This document shows, one piece after another, positions 50,945 to 60,208 of a DNA stretch of 64,000 bases (position 1 is the first letter of the stretch; every line of letters begins with the position of its first letter). Source of the DNA: Tieghemostelium lacteum (Eukaryota; Evosea; Eumycetozoa; Dictyosteliales; Raperosteliaceae); the NCBI GenBank assembly GCA_001606155.1, contig LODT01000020.1, positions 434,001-498,000 of the forward strand, read 5' to 3'. The notes below the pieces were generated by a model. The model did not search any database. It was not told the origin of the DNA and saw only the letters and a list, made by a program, of their open reading frames with translations. The position numbers and the translations under genes were made by a program.

Positions 50945-51646
50945 ATGTTTGGTGGCAGTAAAAAGGATCCAAAGAGTATTTATTAAAAAGATATAATATT
51001 ATAAATTAGATATATTAATAAGGTTAATGTGTTTAATGTAGAGGAAATTCAAGAACAAAAGAGAGAACTGAAAACCTCTGAAAGAGAATTAGATAGAGAG
51101 TTAAATAGACTGAAAGTTACAGAAAAAGAATATTTAAATCAAATTAAACAGTTAGCTAAACAGAATAGAATAGAAGATGCAAAAAGGTTAGCTAAAGATT
51201 TAGTGGCACTTAGAGAGCAAATGGATAGAATGAAAACAATGAAATCTACAATGACAGCAGTGGCAACAAAGACTACAACAATGGCAAGTACAAATACTCT
51301 AGTAAAGGCAATGGCAACTGCTGGTAATGCTATGAAAGTTAGTAATTCTCAATATGATGTACAACAATTACAAAAGACAATGATGGAATTTCAAAAACAA
51401 GTGCATATGTCTGATGTTACTGACGAAATGTTACAGGATATGTTTGAGGATGACGAAGTAGATGAACAAGCTGATGATGTTTTAGCAAAAGTTGTTGATG
51501 AGGTATTATTAGATAACTATTCTAAAATGCCTTCAATGTCATATCAACAACCATTACCTCAAGCACAACAAACTACTGCCAATCCTCAGAAGGGATGGGG
51601 TAAAACAGGTGATGCTGAACTTGATAAACTACTAGAGGGATTGTAG
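50945..51646 (+). CDS. vps2B: ESCRT-III subunit Vps2B / CHMP2B
   Basis: Two exons: a 31-nt first exon 50945-50975 (MFGGSKKDPK plus one base) and 51042-51646, with a 66-bp intron, for 211 residues. The join gives KKEIQEQKRELKTSERELDR, aligning with CHMP2B KEQNRELRGTQRAI; using another in-frame acceptor at 51023 would break the phase. The protein is a basic N-terminal half of long helices (KQLAKQNRIEDAKRLAKDLVALREQ), a helix with many Met and Thr residues, and an acidic C-terminal half (DMFEDDEVDEQADDVL). The C-terminus DAELDKLLEGL fits a MIM1-type Vps4-binding helix, though the usual Arg is Leu. It polymerises on endosomal membranes in multivesicular body formation and other ESCRT events. Confidence 0.93.
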
Positions 51647-51739
51647 AATAAATTAGACTCCAACATATGTAAATATAATAGTGTATCACTTTTAGGATAA
51701 GTTTTATTTTGAAATTTTAAGGTGAATAATGTGATGATT

Positions 51740-53712
51740 CTAGTTCCAACCTATAGCACTACTTTCTAGAAGTATAATAATTACAATGGATAGAGGATAT
51801 AGTGATGCAATAACTACACAATGTACCATATTAAAAGTTTGTTTTAGTGAACCAAGTAGACCTATAAAAACAGTACTAATTAGGATAACTAGACACTCAG
51901 CAGAAAAAGACCAAACCAATCCTCTGAGATAAATCATTAATAACAAGGTACCAAGACTAATGAGATTATTCATTGAAACAGCACCATAAAGTGAACTATG
52001 AATGAGTGATATATGCTTTCTCTTTTTGTTTTGGCTCAAATAGTAACTAGTTACCAACTCGGAGCAATTCAAAGCTAATGGGGCAACTACAAAGGAGATA
52101 TAAAAGGATCTAATATGAATTCTCTCACTGAACACTGATATACTTTCCACAAAAGCATCTGCAAAAAGTACAATGAGTACAGTACCACCAACTAAATACA
52201 ATATTGATTTTATCAAAATATTTCTACGATCAACTTTCTTTGGTTTCTCTGGAAAAGGTTCAATGTTGAGATCTATAATTTGATGTTCATCAGCATGTTT
52301 AATGAGATCATCTTCATCCAAATCTTGAATTTTATTCTTTAGACCTTCGTAGACAGTCTCCATTTCCTGATGAACTGTTGGTAGATAATTGTCACTCCCA
52401 AAGTCCTCTTCTTGTTTATTCTCATTGTTATTATTACTTTGATAATAACTCCCAGTATCACTTATATCAGTTACTGCTCTACCTTTTGGTGATCTAAATT
52501 GTTGTAACTGTTGTTGATGTTCTGTATCAACCAATGATGTTGAAGAAGGGTTCAATTTGATTCCACCAGTTGATGATGATAATTTCTTAGTTACATTAAT
52601 TTTAGTTGGAGTTGTCATTTGTTTGGCAGACATTGGTGGATTTCTATTATCAATCCCCATTAAATTCGAAATTAATGAAGGTTTTTGAAGATAATCAGAT
52701 TTTATCAATTGATTTCTTCCACCAATCTTTTGAGTGGTTAACCTATTCCCTAAATCAGCTTCTGAAAATGCATCATCATCTATTATATTATTTATATTCC
52801 CACTATCTTCAAAATTGGGTTTTGGAATTTTCATATTATTCTGACTCATACTAGTACCTTCAATTACCTTAGAAGTTGATGTACTTCTAGTCAATGTTTT
52901 CTTTTTAATTGAGTTTTTCAATTGAATAGACATATGCTTAAAAAACTATATATTGAAAATTGAATGTTTAGTATACTGGTGTTTATAATTATTGAACATT
53001 TTGTACATACCTGTTCCCACAAGAACCTTTTTCTTGCTAAATTTAATTTCTTTTCTTGATATCTTACATCATAGATTTGATAAATTGAGTAACCAATGAA
53101 ACCAACAAAGCATATAATAAATGAGCATAGTGCCCAATATTTTTCTTTTTCATGTAGTTGAGCTAAAGGATTTCTAGAATATAATATGTATGACAACTGA
53201 ATGATGAGATATGGTATAACAGTTATAATCATTACTCTTGCTAATATCATGCAATAGGGTAAAGTAGAGACACCAGTGTGTTTCCATGTGAAGTTTGTGT
53301 AGGTTTTATTAACGGATACACCTTTAAGAATATCACAACGACCATGCCATATTGAGACAGCAAAAGGTATAGTCAGAAGGAATATATTACTTCCAGCCAA
53401 ACTTCCAACACCAACTTGTACCCTATGTTGTGTCTCTTCAATAGTTTGTCCACCCATCGTACTGAAAAATACAATTACAGAGTCAGGTAATGCACCCAAG
53501 AGAGGTAGTACTAAACCACCTACTAAACCAACAGAAACCACTTCCATCATCAATTCGATTCCATGAGATATCGCTCTGGATCCTATAGCTAATAAAAGTG
53601 CATATATAACCTGTAAAAATAAATCAGCAGTGATTGAATTGGAAATTGGCAGTAATGATGTTTGTTCCTCTGTGGTAGCTGCATTATTATTGAGCGTCGC
53701 TAATATAAACAT
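51740..53712 (-). CDS. NCL/CAX-like cation (Ca2+) exchanger
   Basis: Two exons (53712-53011 and 52936-51740; 74-bp intron, phase 0) give 632 residues. Two sets of hydrophobic helices flank a large hydrophilic loop (about residues 235-470, Ser/Asn/Gln-rich). The first alpha-repeat includes GLVGGLVLPLLGALPDSVIV and VQVGVGSLAGSNIFLLTIPFAV, followed by GRCDI. The second includes FYISFVVAPLALNCSELVTSY and SLYGAVSMNNLISLGTLL. The GALPD plus GSLAGS and WHGRCDI pattern is like plant NCL (Na+/Ca2+ exchanger-like) proteins of the YRBG/CAX group. EF-hands, which plant NCLs carry in the loop, are not visible. The likely role is Ca2+ or Na+ exchange against H+ in an internal membrane; ion and direction are not determined. 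Confidence 0.85.
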
Positions 53713-53881
53713 TTATATATCACAAATACATAAAAGAGTGTAATAAAAAAAACACTAAGGTAAAGTATGAAAGTGTGGTAATTATGTGAAAAAAAAAATA
53801 AAAAATTAATTATTACTTTTTCCTATTTTTGTACAATTTTCTATATATGTATATTTAAAATGATATATAGTTATATAAATG

Positions 53882-54943
53882 TTATATTAAATCTCTTGGA
53901 TATAGTTCCCTTACAGAGTCTTTAAAATAAGATAGCTGTTCTTTAAATTTCTTTCTGAGGAATCTTTTGTCGTATTCTGATGTGAGTTTAGTTTTCATTG
54001 TATAGTAAATAGGTAAAAGTACTGCAGAATCCAATGAAGAGTAGTCAACTAACAGTTTAGGAAGTGGTCTTTGTTCCCAAATTTGTCTGACATTACCATC
54101 TTTAAAAAGATCCTTTGCTTGAAACTTAATATTTACACATGGCTCAGAATACTTTCTAGCATAGATATGAGTCAATTCGTGGAACCCAAATCTACGAATA
54201 GGTATATTACCTCTCTCCTTTTTCTCTAGTAGTGCATGTCCAATCTGTACGTCATAAATATGAGCTAAAGATACTTTATAACGATGATATAAAATCTCAG
54301 AATCTCTTCTACAATCGTGAACTACTTTTAGAATTTCTCTACTTTCCAATACCTCCTTAAGACCAAACCTAAAGACATTATACCCCAAAGACACTATATC
54401 AAATAGATAAACTCTTCCATTCTCAGTTGATATCTGTACTAAAGAAAGATTACCTTTCTTACCCATTTCCAAACCCTCTAAATCCAACCCAATCAATTTC
54501 TCTTTTTTAATGTGATTTAAAGCCGCTCTGATTTGACTAACTTTATCAATAAGATATACACCATCAAATGATGATTCAATTTTACCCAATTCCTCTAATT
54601 TATCTACTTGTGCTTCATTGAACTGCTTAATTTCGTCAGGTGTCAAACCCTGAGTTTTCAGAAATTCGTTATCTTGTCCAGCTTTCTCTTTTATCAAGTC
54701 CAAAGAACTATCTCTAATCTCTTTAATAGTCTTCTTTAAATTGCTACCAGGTAGAGTTAAAAGTTTTTTATATAATCTATCTCTTCTTTCAGCTCTATCT
54801 CCAGTAGCATAATATCTCTTAAACATTGAAGTAATTAACTCTTGGTTAAACACCTGACAAGGTCTAGATGCACTGTTTTTCACCACTACATTTAATGATT
54901 TTTGAAACCATTGACCACTCTTTAAAATTGAATTATAAAACAT
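53882..54943 (-). CDS. EXD1-like 3'-5' exonuclease domain protein, probably mitochondrial
   Basis: Intronless, 353 residues. A basic N-terminus (MFYNSILKSGQWFQKSLNVVV..., ending near FKRYYATGDR) looks like a mitochondrial presequence. A helical linker leads to a DEDDy exonuclease domain (about 128-310). The residues are present: LDLEG (D154, E156), VVHDCRRDSEIL (D210) and VDYSSLDSAVL (Y301, D305). Segments such as IYDVQIGHALL and DGNVRQIWEQRPLPKLLVDY match EXD1/egalitarian-type proteins, rather than RNase D or WRN. Insect and mammalian EXD1 is an inactive adaptor in piRNA biogenesis, whereas this protein keeps the whole catalytic set, so it is likely an active nuclease. Substrate is unknown. 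Processing or decay of mitochondrial RNA is a reasonable guess from location. Confidence 0.87.
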   Translation of the reverse strand: MFYNSILKSGQWFQKSLNVVVKNSASRPCQVFNQELITSMFKRYYATGDRAERRDRLYKKLLTLPGSNLKKTIKEIRDSSLDLIKEKAGQDNEFLKTQGLTPDEIKQFNEAQVDKLEELGKIESSFDGVYLIDKVSQIRAALNHIKKEKLIGLDLEGLEMGKKGNLSLVQISTENGRVYLFDIVSLGYNVFRFGLKEVLESREILKVVHDCRRDSEILYHRYKVSLAHIYDVQIGHALLEKKERGNIPIRRFGFHELTHIYARKYSEPCVNIKFQAKDLFKDGNVRQIWEQRPLPKLLVDYSSLDSAVLLPIYYTMKTKLTSEYDKRFLRKKFKEQLSYFKDSVRELYPRDLI

Positions 54944-55063
54944 AGCTTTTAAAAATTAATCATACAGTGGGGGTTTAACACAAGATATAATGATTTAAAC
55001 TAAAAAAACGATGAAATTGAATTTTTATGATTTTTTTTTTATTTTATTGAAACAAACCTACAA

Positions 55064-55612
55064 ATGGGTCATTACTCAGGTCCTGAACATAAAACCAAAA
55101 TATTAAAATTATTTAGATCTCTTTTAAGAGTTGGTTTAATACATTTATATTATTAAATATGAATTGAATATTAATATTAAAATACATTCTTTTAGGAAAG
55201 ACTAAAACTACCTACAGAGAACAGAAGACAATTTATATTATTTAAAACTAGAAATGAATTCAGGCAACACAAAGATGTAGTAGATGATAAAAAAATTAGA
55301 AGTTTATTAATGTAAACTATTTGAATTTTAAAATTATATTTATTTAGTTTGAGATTAAACTGACACTTATGCTACTTTAAATACAGTATTGGATTTACAC
55401 AATTAGATACAGTTATAGTACAATCCAAACATCTAAGTTCAATTCTAGATAGAGAACTAACAGATTTTGAAAAAAGGAAAAATGTAGATTTTAGATATTA
55501 TAAACAACAAAAAGAAGAACCAACAGATAAGAGCCTACAAATGGGTCAAAATATTTTCAAACAAAAAACAAAGAAAAAGAAACCTTTGGATGACGAATCT
55601 AATATAAATTAA
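55064..55612 (+). CDS. Complex1-LYR (LYRM) family protein
   Basis: Three short exons, 55064-55129, 55196-55311 and 55387-55612 (introns 66 and 75 bp), give 135 residues. The LYR-like domain crosses both introns: HKTKILKLFRSLLR, then ERLKLPTENRRQFILFKTRN, then EFRQHKDVVDDKKIRSLL, then IIGFTQLDTVIVQSKHL. It has the Arg in the RSLLR position, basic helix 2 and the F-R-x-x-x-x pattern of the family. The LYR triplet is LFR. The first donor is the unusual GTTGGT; frame and family alignment support it. The C-terminus is Lys-rich. Known LYRM proteins bind mitochondrial acyl-carrier protein and help assemble respiratory complexes or Fe-S clusters. It lies head-to-head with the EXD1-like gene (120 bp between starts). 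Confidence 0.82.
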
Positions 55613-55696
55613 TAGAATAGAATAGAGAAATAGGAGATAGTATAATATAAATATCCAATAAAAGGATATCGATGATGGTCTCGATTGTATTTATTT

Positions 55697-57055
55697 TTAT
55701 AAATATATTTTTCTTAGATCTTGTGGTTGTGTTATAATCATACATCTAGGACACCACTTCTTTACCTTTAAAGTACTCAACCAACACTGTTCACATAGAG
55801 TATGCCAACAATGTATGCTAATCAATGGTGTTTTATAATTTTCAAGACAAACTATACAAGTTGGTATATTTCTCAGTAATACCTCTTGATCTTTAACTTT
55901 TTGTTTTAGAGACTCCAATACAAAAGAGTTATTAGAACCTGAATTTGAAGTAGTAGTAGTTACAGTTGTACTTGTCATTTCTTGACTATCCATATTATTA
56001 TTTTCATTATTTACAGAGTTGGTAGTTGCAGTACTAGTACTAGTAGTAGCAGTCGTAGTAGTTAAATCTTGATCATTATTTACAGTTTCAGTTATATCAT
56101 TATTACTATATTGTGCTTCACCAAATTTTAGAGTATCATCATCTTCTATATTCAAATCTAAATCATCATCATTATTATTGTTATTTGTAGAAGTTGTTGA
56201 TTTTTTATCAAATAATATATTTTCATAACCATTCTCCAGTAGAGAGCATAATCTAATTCTTTTTATGCCATCAATTTCATATATTTCAGTGTGTGGTGGG
56301 AGATCTGAAAATTCACCATCATCATCTGAAATAATTTCCAATGAATTTACTGGGTCAATTTCTTTGGATTTCTTCTTTCCTGTACTTGTTCTTTTTTTAC
56401 TATTTTGTTTCCTATTGCCATTGGTTGTACTATTCAATTCACTCTCTGCAAAACATTGATCAATATGTTTATTCATATCAGATGGACTTAAATTAATTAA
56501 ATCTTTTAAACACACAAAACATTGTGATATATCATTATGACTAGAATTATTATTACCATTACTGATATTACTATTTAATCTACTGTATCTGTTACTTTTA
56601 ATTACATGTTGTAAATCATTAATTAATTTAGCATCTCTCAAATCTCTATTACTCTTTATATTAGATAATAGTTGATAGGTAGCTGTATGATTATTATTTA
56701 TATTACTAATTGCATTTAAAGTTGCACCTCTTTTAGGTAGTCTTGAAAGTGTATTATTATTCATATTCGCAATACCATTATTACTGTTACTTAATCCAAC
56801 ACTTGGATTTATATTATGTTTAGTATCTGATAATTTGGTTAATTCCTGTTGAAAGTGAACTTCCATATGTTCCTTTAATTGTACAGTATTACAAATAGGA
56901 CATTTAAATTGATTTTCATTTATAGAATCAATATTATTTAATTGTTCAATACTAGTACTCAGGTTACTTTTTCTTGGTCTGCCTCTTTTTTTTTGAGTTG
57001 TTTCCAAGGATTCTGTTTGATTATCTGTGGATTCCTTAATTAAATTATTTTCCAT
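55697..57055 (-). CDS. RNF220-like RING E3 ubiquitin ligase
   Basis: Intronless, 452 residues. Near the N-terminus is an AT-hook-like RGRPRKS, then a Cys/His motif, FKCPICNTVQLKEHMEVHF (about 52-70), and a second, CFVCLKDLINLSPSDMNKHIDQC, that match the zinc-binding N-terminal half of RNF220. A conserved block DGIKRIRLCSLLENGYENILF precedes Asn/Asp/Thr low-complexity sequence. The C-terminal RING is C-I-V-C ... C-W-H-T-L-C-E-Q-C-W ... C-P-R-C, ending TQPQDLRKIYL; RNF220 ends in nearly the same way (TAPGDLRRIYL). Known RNF220 ubiquitinates chromatin and Wnt/Hedgehog factors in animals, so partners must differ here. A nuclear location is inferred from the AT-hook-like and basic segments. Confidence 0.87.
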   Translation of the reverse strand: MENNLIKESTDNQTESLETTQKKRGRPRKSNLSTSIEQLNNIDSINENQFKCPICNTVQLKEHMEVHFQQELTKLSDTKHNINPSVGLSNSNNGIANMNNNTLSRLPKRGATLNAISNINNNHTATYQLLSNIKSNRDLRDAKLINDLQHVIKSNRYSRLNSNISNGNNNSSHNDISQCFVCLKDLINLSPSDMNKHIDQCFAESELNSTTNGNRKQNSKKRTSTGKKKSKEIDPVNSLEIISDDDGEFSDLPPHTEIYEIDGIKRIRLCSLLENGYENILFDKKSTTSTNNNNNDDDLDLNIEDDDTLKFGEAQYSNNDITETVNNDQDLTTTTATTSTSTATTNSVNNENNNMDSQEMTSTTVTTTTSNSGSNNSFVLESLKQKVKDQEVLLRNIPTCIVCLENYKTPLISIHCWHTLCEQCWLSTLKVKKWCPRCMIITQPQDLRKIYL

Positions 57056-57403
57056 CGGTTGAATCTTGATTTATTAATCCTACACCCATTAGAATTCTCA
57101 GATATTTTAGCCTTCAGAGGAAACAAATGACTTTTTTGTCGTCTTTTTTAAATTTTATTTTTTTTAATTTTTTATTTATTAAAAACGTTCGATTTGTATC
57201 TTGAATTTGATAATAACTAATAAAATTGAGTTAATTTAAATATGATAGTTTTAATTTTGAAATAAGTTCTTTAGTAACAATTTCCCAAAAAGATATTTGA
57301 TCAGTTAAAAAAAAATATTTGTGGGGGTTTCGATTTGTTATTTTCAGATTTGTTCCTAGATACTGTCAGACTATCATTACAGTGTAGAAATACAATATAT
57401 AAA
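57056..57403. other. divergent intergenic region
   Basis: A 348-bp shared upstream region of the RNF220-like and methyltransferase genes. It has T-runs (about 57145-57180) and no extra exon. Confidence 0.4.
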
Positions 57404-58168
57404 ATGTCAAAAACAATTGGTAATTATGAATAGGAGAATTTCAGTGTTTGATTTATATATTTATTTATTTAAAAATATAAAGATTATGGAGAAAAGGAAT
57501 ATTGGGATAACAGATATGTGACGGAGACCAGAGACCATTTCGATTGGTACTATGGTTACAACAATCTAAAAAGATTTTTAAATAAGTTCTATAAGAGATC
57601 AGATAAAGTGTTAATGGTTGGTTGTGGGAATAGTAAATTAGGTGAAGATATGAACACTGATGGATATGGTGATATTGTAAATATTGATTTTTCAGAACCT
57701 TTGATAGAGGATATGAAATTACGTACAAAGGATAGACAGGGACTAGAGTATCTGACAATGGATGGTAGACAAATGGATTTCCTCGATGAGACATTTGAAT
57801 CCATTTTTGATAAGGGTACTGTTGATGCTGTAATGTGCTCTGATGACGATAATTCAAATGCACTTAAAATTGTAGAGGAGGTATATAGAGTTTTGAAACC
57901 TGGTGGTGTTTTCATAATAATGAGTTATGGATCACCAGAAGCTAGACTACCACTAGTAAATAGAAAAGATAAATTCAATTGGAGTTATGAAATGAGAATG
58001 GGAGGAAAAACCTCAAATGTAAACGCAAATGAATGTCATTATATTTATATCATGAGAAAAGTGGATCCAAATCAACCAACATTAACAAAACCTGAAAATG
58101 CAGAGGTATTTTTAAATTATTTAAATAGTAGTATTGGTAAAGTACCATTAGAGGTATTATCTGAATAA
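57404..58168 (+). CDS. EEF1AKMT4-like class I SAM methyltransferase
   Basis: Two exons: a 16-nt first exon 57404-57419 (MSKTI plus one base) and 57483-58168, with a 63-bp intron, for 233 residues. The join gives DYGEKEYWDNRYVTE, matching the YWDxRY start of EEF1AKMT4 (the N-terminal part of the ECE2 locus). SAM-binding motif I is KVLMVGCGNSKLGEDM, and the acidic motif is IVNIDFS. The post-I block FESIFDKGTVDAVMCSDDD and VYRVLKPGGVFIIMSYGSPEAR are present, as is a C-terminal CHYIYIMRKV. Human EEF1AKMT4 methylates Lys36 of elongation factor eEF1A. The same substrate is plausible but inferred. The very short first exon rests on the family alignment. Confidence 0.9.
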
Positions 58169-58294
58169 ACAGATAATAAAATTGTACAATTACACTAAAG
58201 GTTATATATATATTTTTGTAGTAAAAAATTAAAAAAACTGGTAAAGTTGGTTTTGTATTTATAGTATTTAAATATAAAATAAAGGTTCCGAAGA

Positions 58295-59695
58295 CTAGGC
58301 ATAGGTAGTATTAGATCTCTGTCTGGTGTCAACTGGTAATTTGGGTATTGGCTTAGGTGGTAAAACTAAACTTGGTGGTTTTGGAAGAATATTAGCAATA
58401 TTATTTGGTGTAGTGGATATGACATTATTTGGTTTAGGTGGTAGTGGTGGAAGTGGTAAATTATGGATAATATTATTCACATTATTATTCGGATTGTTTT
58501 GGTAATGTAATTGTAAAAATGGTTGAGGATTTGGTAAAGATGGTAAAGGTGGGAATGGATTAGTTGGTGGATTTAAACTATTTGGTGTTGGAGTTGATGA
58601 TGTTGTAGTAGTTGTTGTGGTTGTTGTTGTTGTATTATTCGATATTATAGGTGGAATTTCAAATACAGGTTGTGGTGAAGTTGATAATGAATCATTAGTT
58701 GTTAAATTTGAGTTCATTGTAGATGGTGGGGATTTATATGGTGATTCTAGTGATAGTGAGTTTAAGGAGGATGAGGGTGATGTTGATAATGGTGAATTAG
58801 ATGATGAAATTTGTCCTGATTTATTTGAATAAGAAGATGATGGTGATGCAAATTCTGTTTGTGCTCTGGTTTGTCTAGATTTTGGTTGTAATAAAAATGG
58901 ATCCTCAAAGATCTCTTCATAGTTTAATAAAATAGTTGACATGAGTGTTTTAGTACTCTTTTGATCTTCTACTGTATATTGTAGTATCTCTTGATCTGTT
59001 TCTGCTTTTGGTCTTAATATAGTTGGTAAAAATACAATACTCACTAAATAAAAATAAATGGTTAATATATATATTTAAAATTGATAATAAATAATTAGTT
59101 AATACAAACATGTATCTGGTGTCATTTTGTTTTGGTCAGAGTGTGCTGTTACTTTTATTAAAAATTGGCAGATGAATTTGATTACTTTGATATTGTATTC
59201 AGGTAGACATTTTAGAACTTTCTTTATGACATCTACCTTCACCTTTTCATCATTTATAGATTCACATGCAATGAACATATCATAATGTTCAAATGTCAGT
59301 AATGGATCTTTTAATTCACGTAAATAGGCTTTCAAAAGTGAAGCAACTACATGTGGTTCATAGGGATTGAATGATGGTGTCTCTCCCCTCTCATACTGTG
59401 ATTTATACAATTGAATCTGTTGTAAACTACCAGATTCCCTAAATATACCTGCTGCATTCAACCCATAGTGTTCAAGATACTCTGTTGTCTGTTGAATAAC
59501 CAATGGTATCTCATCTCCAAAAATAGGTAAACCACCACCAAACACCTTCTTTACAACTGTAGTTGAAGTGCTATTACCCTGTTCCTTTTTATTCTTTTTA
59601 CTGCTCTTACTATCCTTTTCCTTTTTAACTTTTTCTTTTTTCTCTGGTTTACTATCACCAGAGGTATCTTTATCCTTTTTTTTACCAAACTTCAT
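58295..59695 (-). CDS. RhoGAP domain protein (Gac family)
   Basis: Two exons (59695-59110 and 59043-58295; 66-bp intron with donor GTTTGT, phase 1) give 444 residues. A Lys-rich N-terminus (about 1-50) precedes the RhoGAP domain: [36 protein letters not shown] (arginine finger R86), [21 protein letters not shown], and [20 protein letters not shown], where the exon join falls. The C-terminus is disordered with Ser and Thr tracts and a Pro-rich region ([24 protein letters not shown]), suited to SH3 binding. It stimulates GTP hydrolysis on Rac/Rho GTPases in cytoskeletal control. Dictyostelids have dozens of such genes (gac series), so no symbol is given. Confidence 0.9.
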
Positions 59696-60208
59696 ATTTC
59701 CCTATGTGTTGAAATATATAAATTTCAAAAATCTATATGTATTTAATTGTCAATGAGGAAAAAACACTGTTGGGTATTGTGAAAACTAGTTTGTTTTTTT
59801 TTGTGATTTTTATTCTACTATTTATTATTGATATTTTATAAATTAAATTAAATGAATTTCTTTTTTGTTTTTTTTTTATTATAATAATATTGTTGTGTAC
59901 AATTAACACACTCCTATATCAAAAATTTTTTAAAAAAATATACGTATGTATATCCCTGCTATTATAATAAAATTACACCTATTGACGAATATAGTTAACT
60001 ATTTTATGAAAGATACACTATAAATTGAAAATATAATAAAAAAAAAAAAAAAAAATAAAATAAAAAAACAAAATCAAATCAGATGATCTGATGATCAAGA
60101 TATTTTCATAGTAAATCTGAAAAACGAAATTTAGTTAAATTAAAAAAAAAATAGATTAATGAAGATTATTTATTTACATTAAAAAAAACAAACACTGCTT
60201 TAGGTAAC
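59696..60208. other. intergenic region with A-tract and small palindrome
   Basis: A 513-bp spacer. It contains an A tract at about 60038-60056 and a 15-base inverted repeat, ATCAGATGATCTGAT, at 60078-60092. No gene is visible. Confidence 0.4.

Noticed and set aside
51023-51041. Alternative acceptor at 51022 for Vps2B exon 2
   Set aside because: It is out of phase with the only usable first-exon donor; the acceptor at 51041 keeps frame and the CHMP2B alignment.
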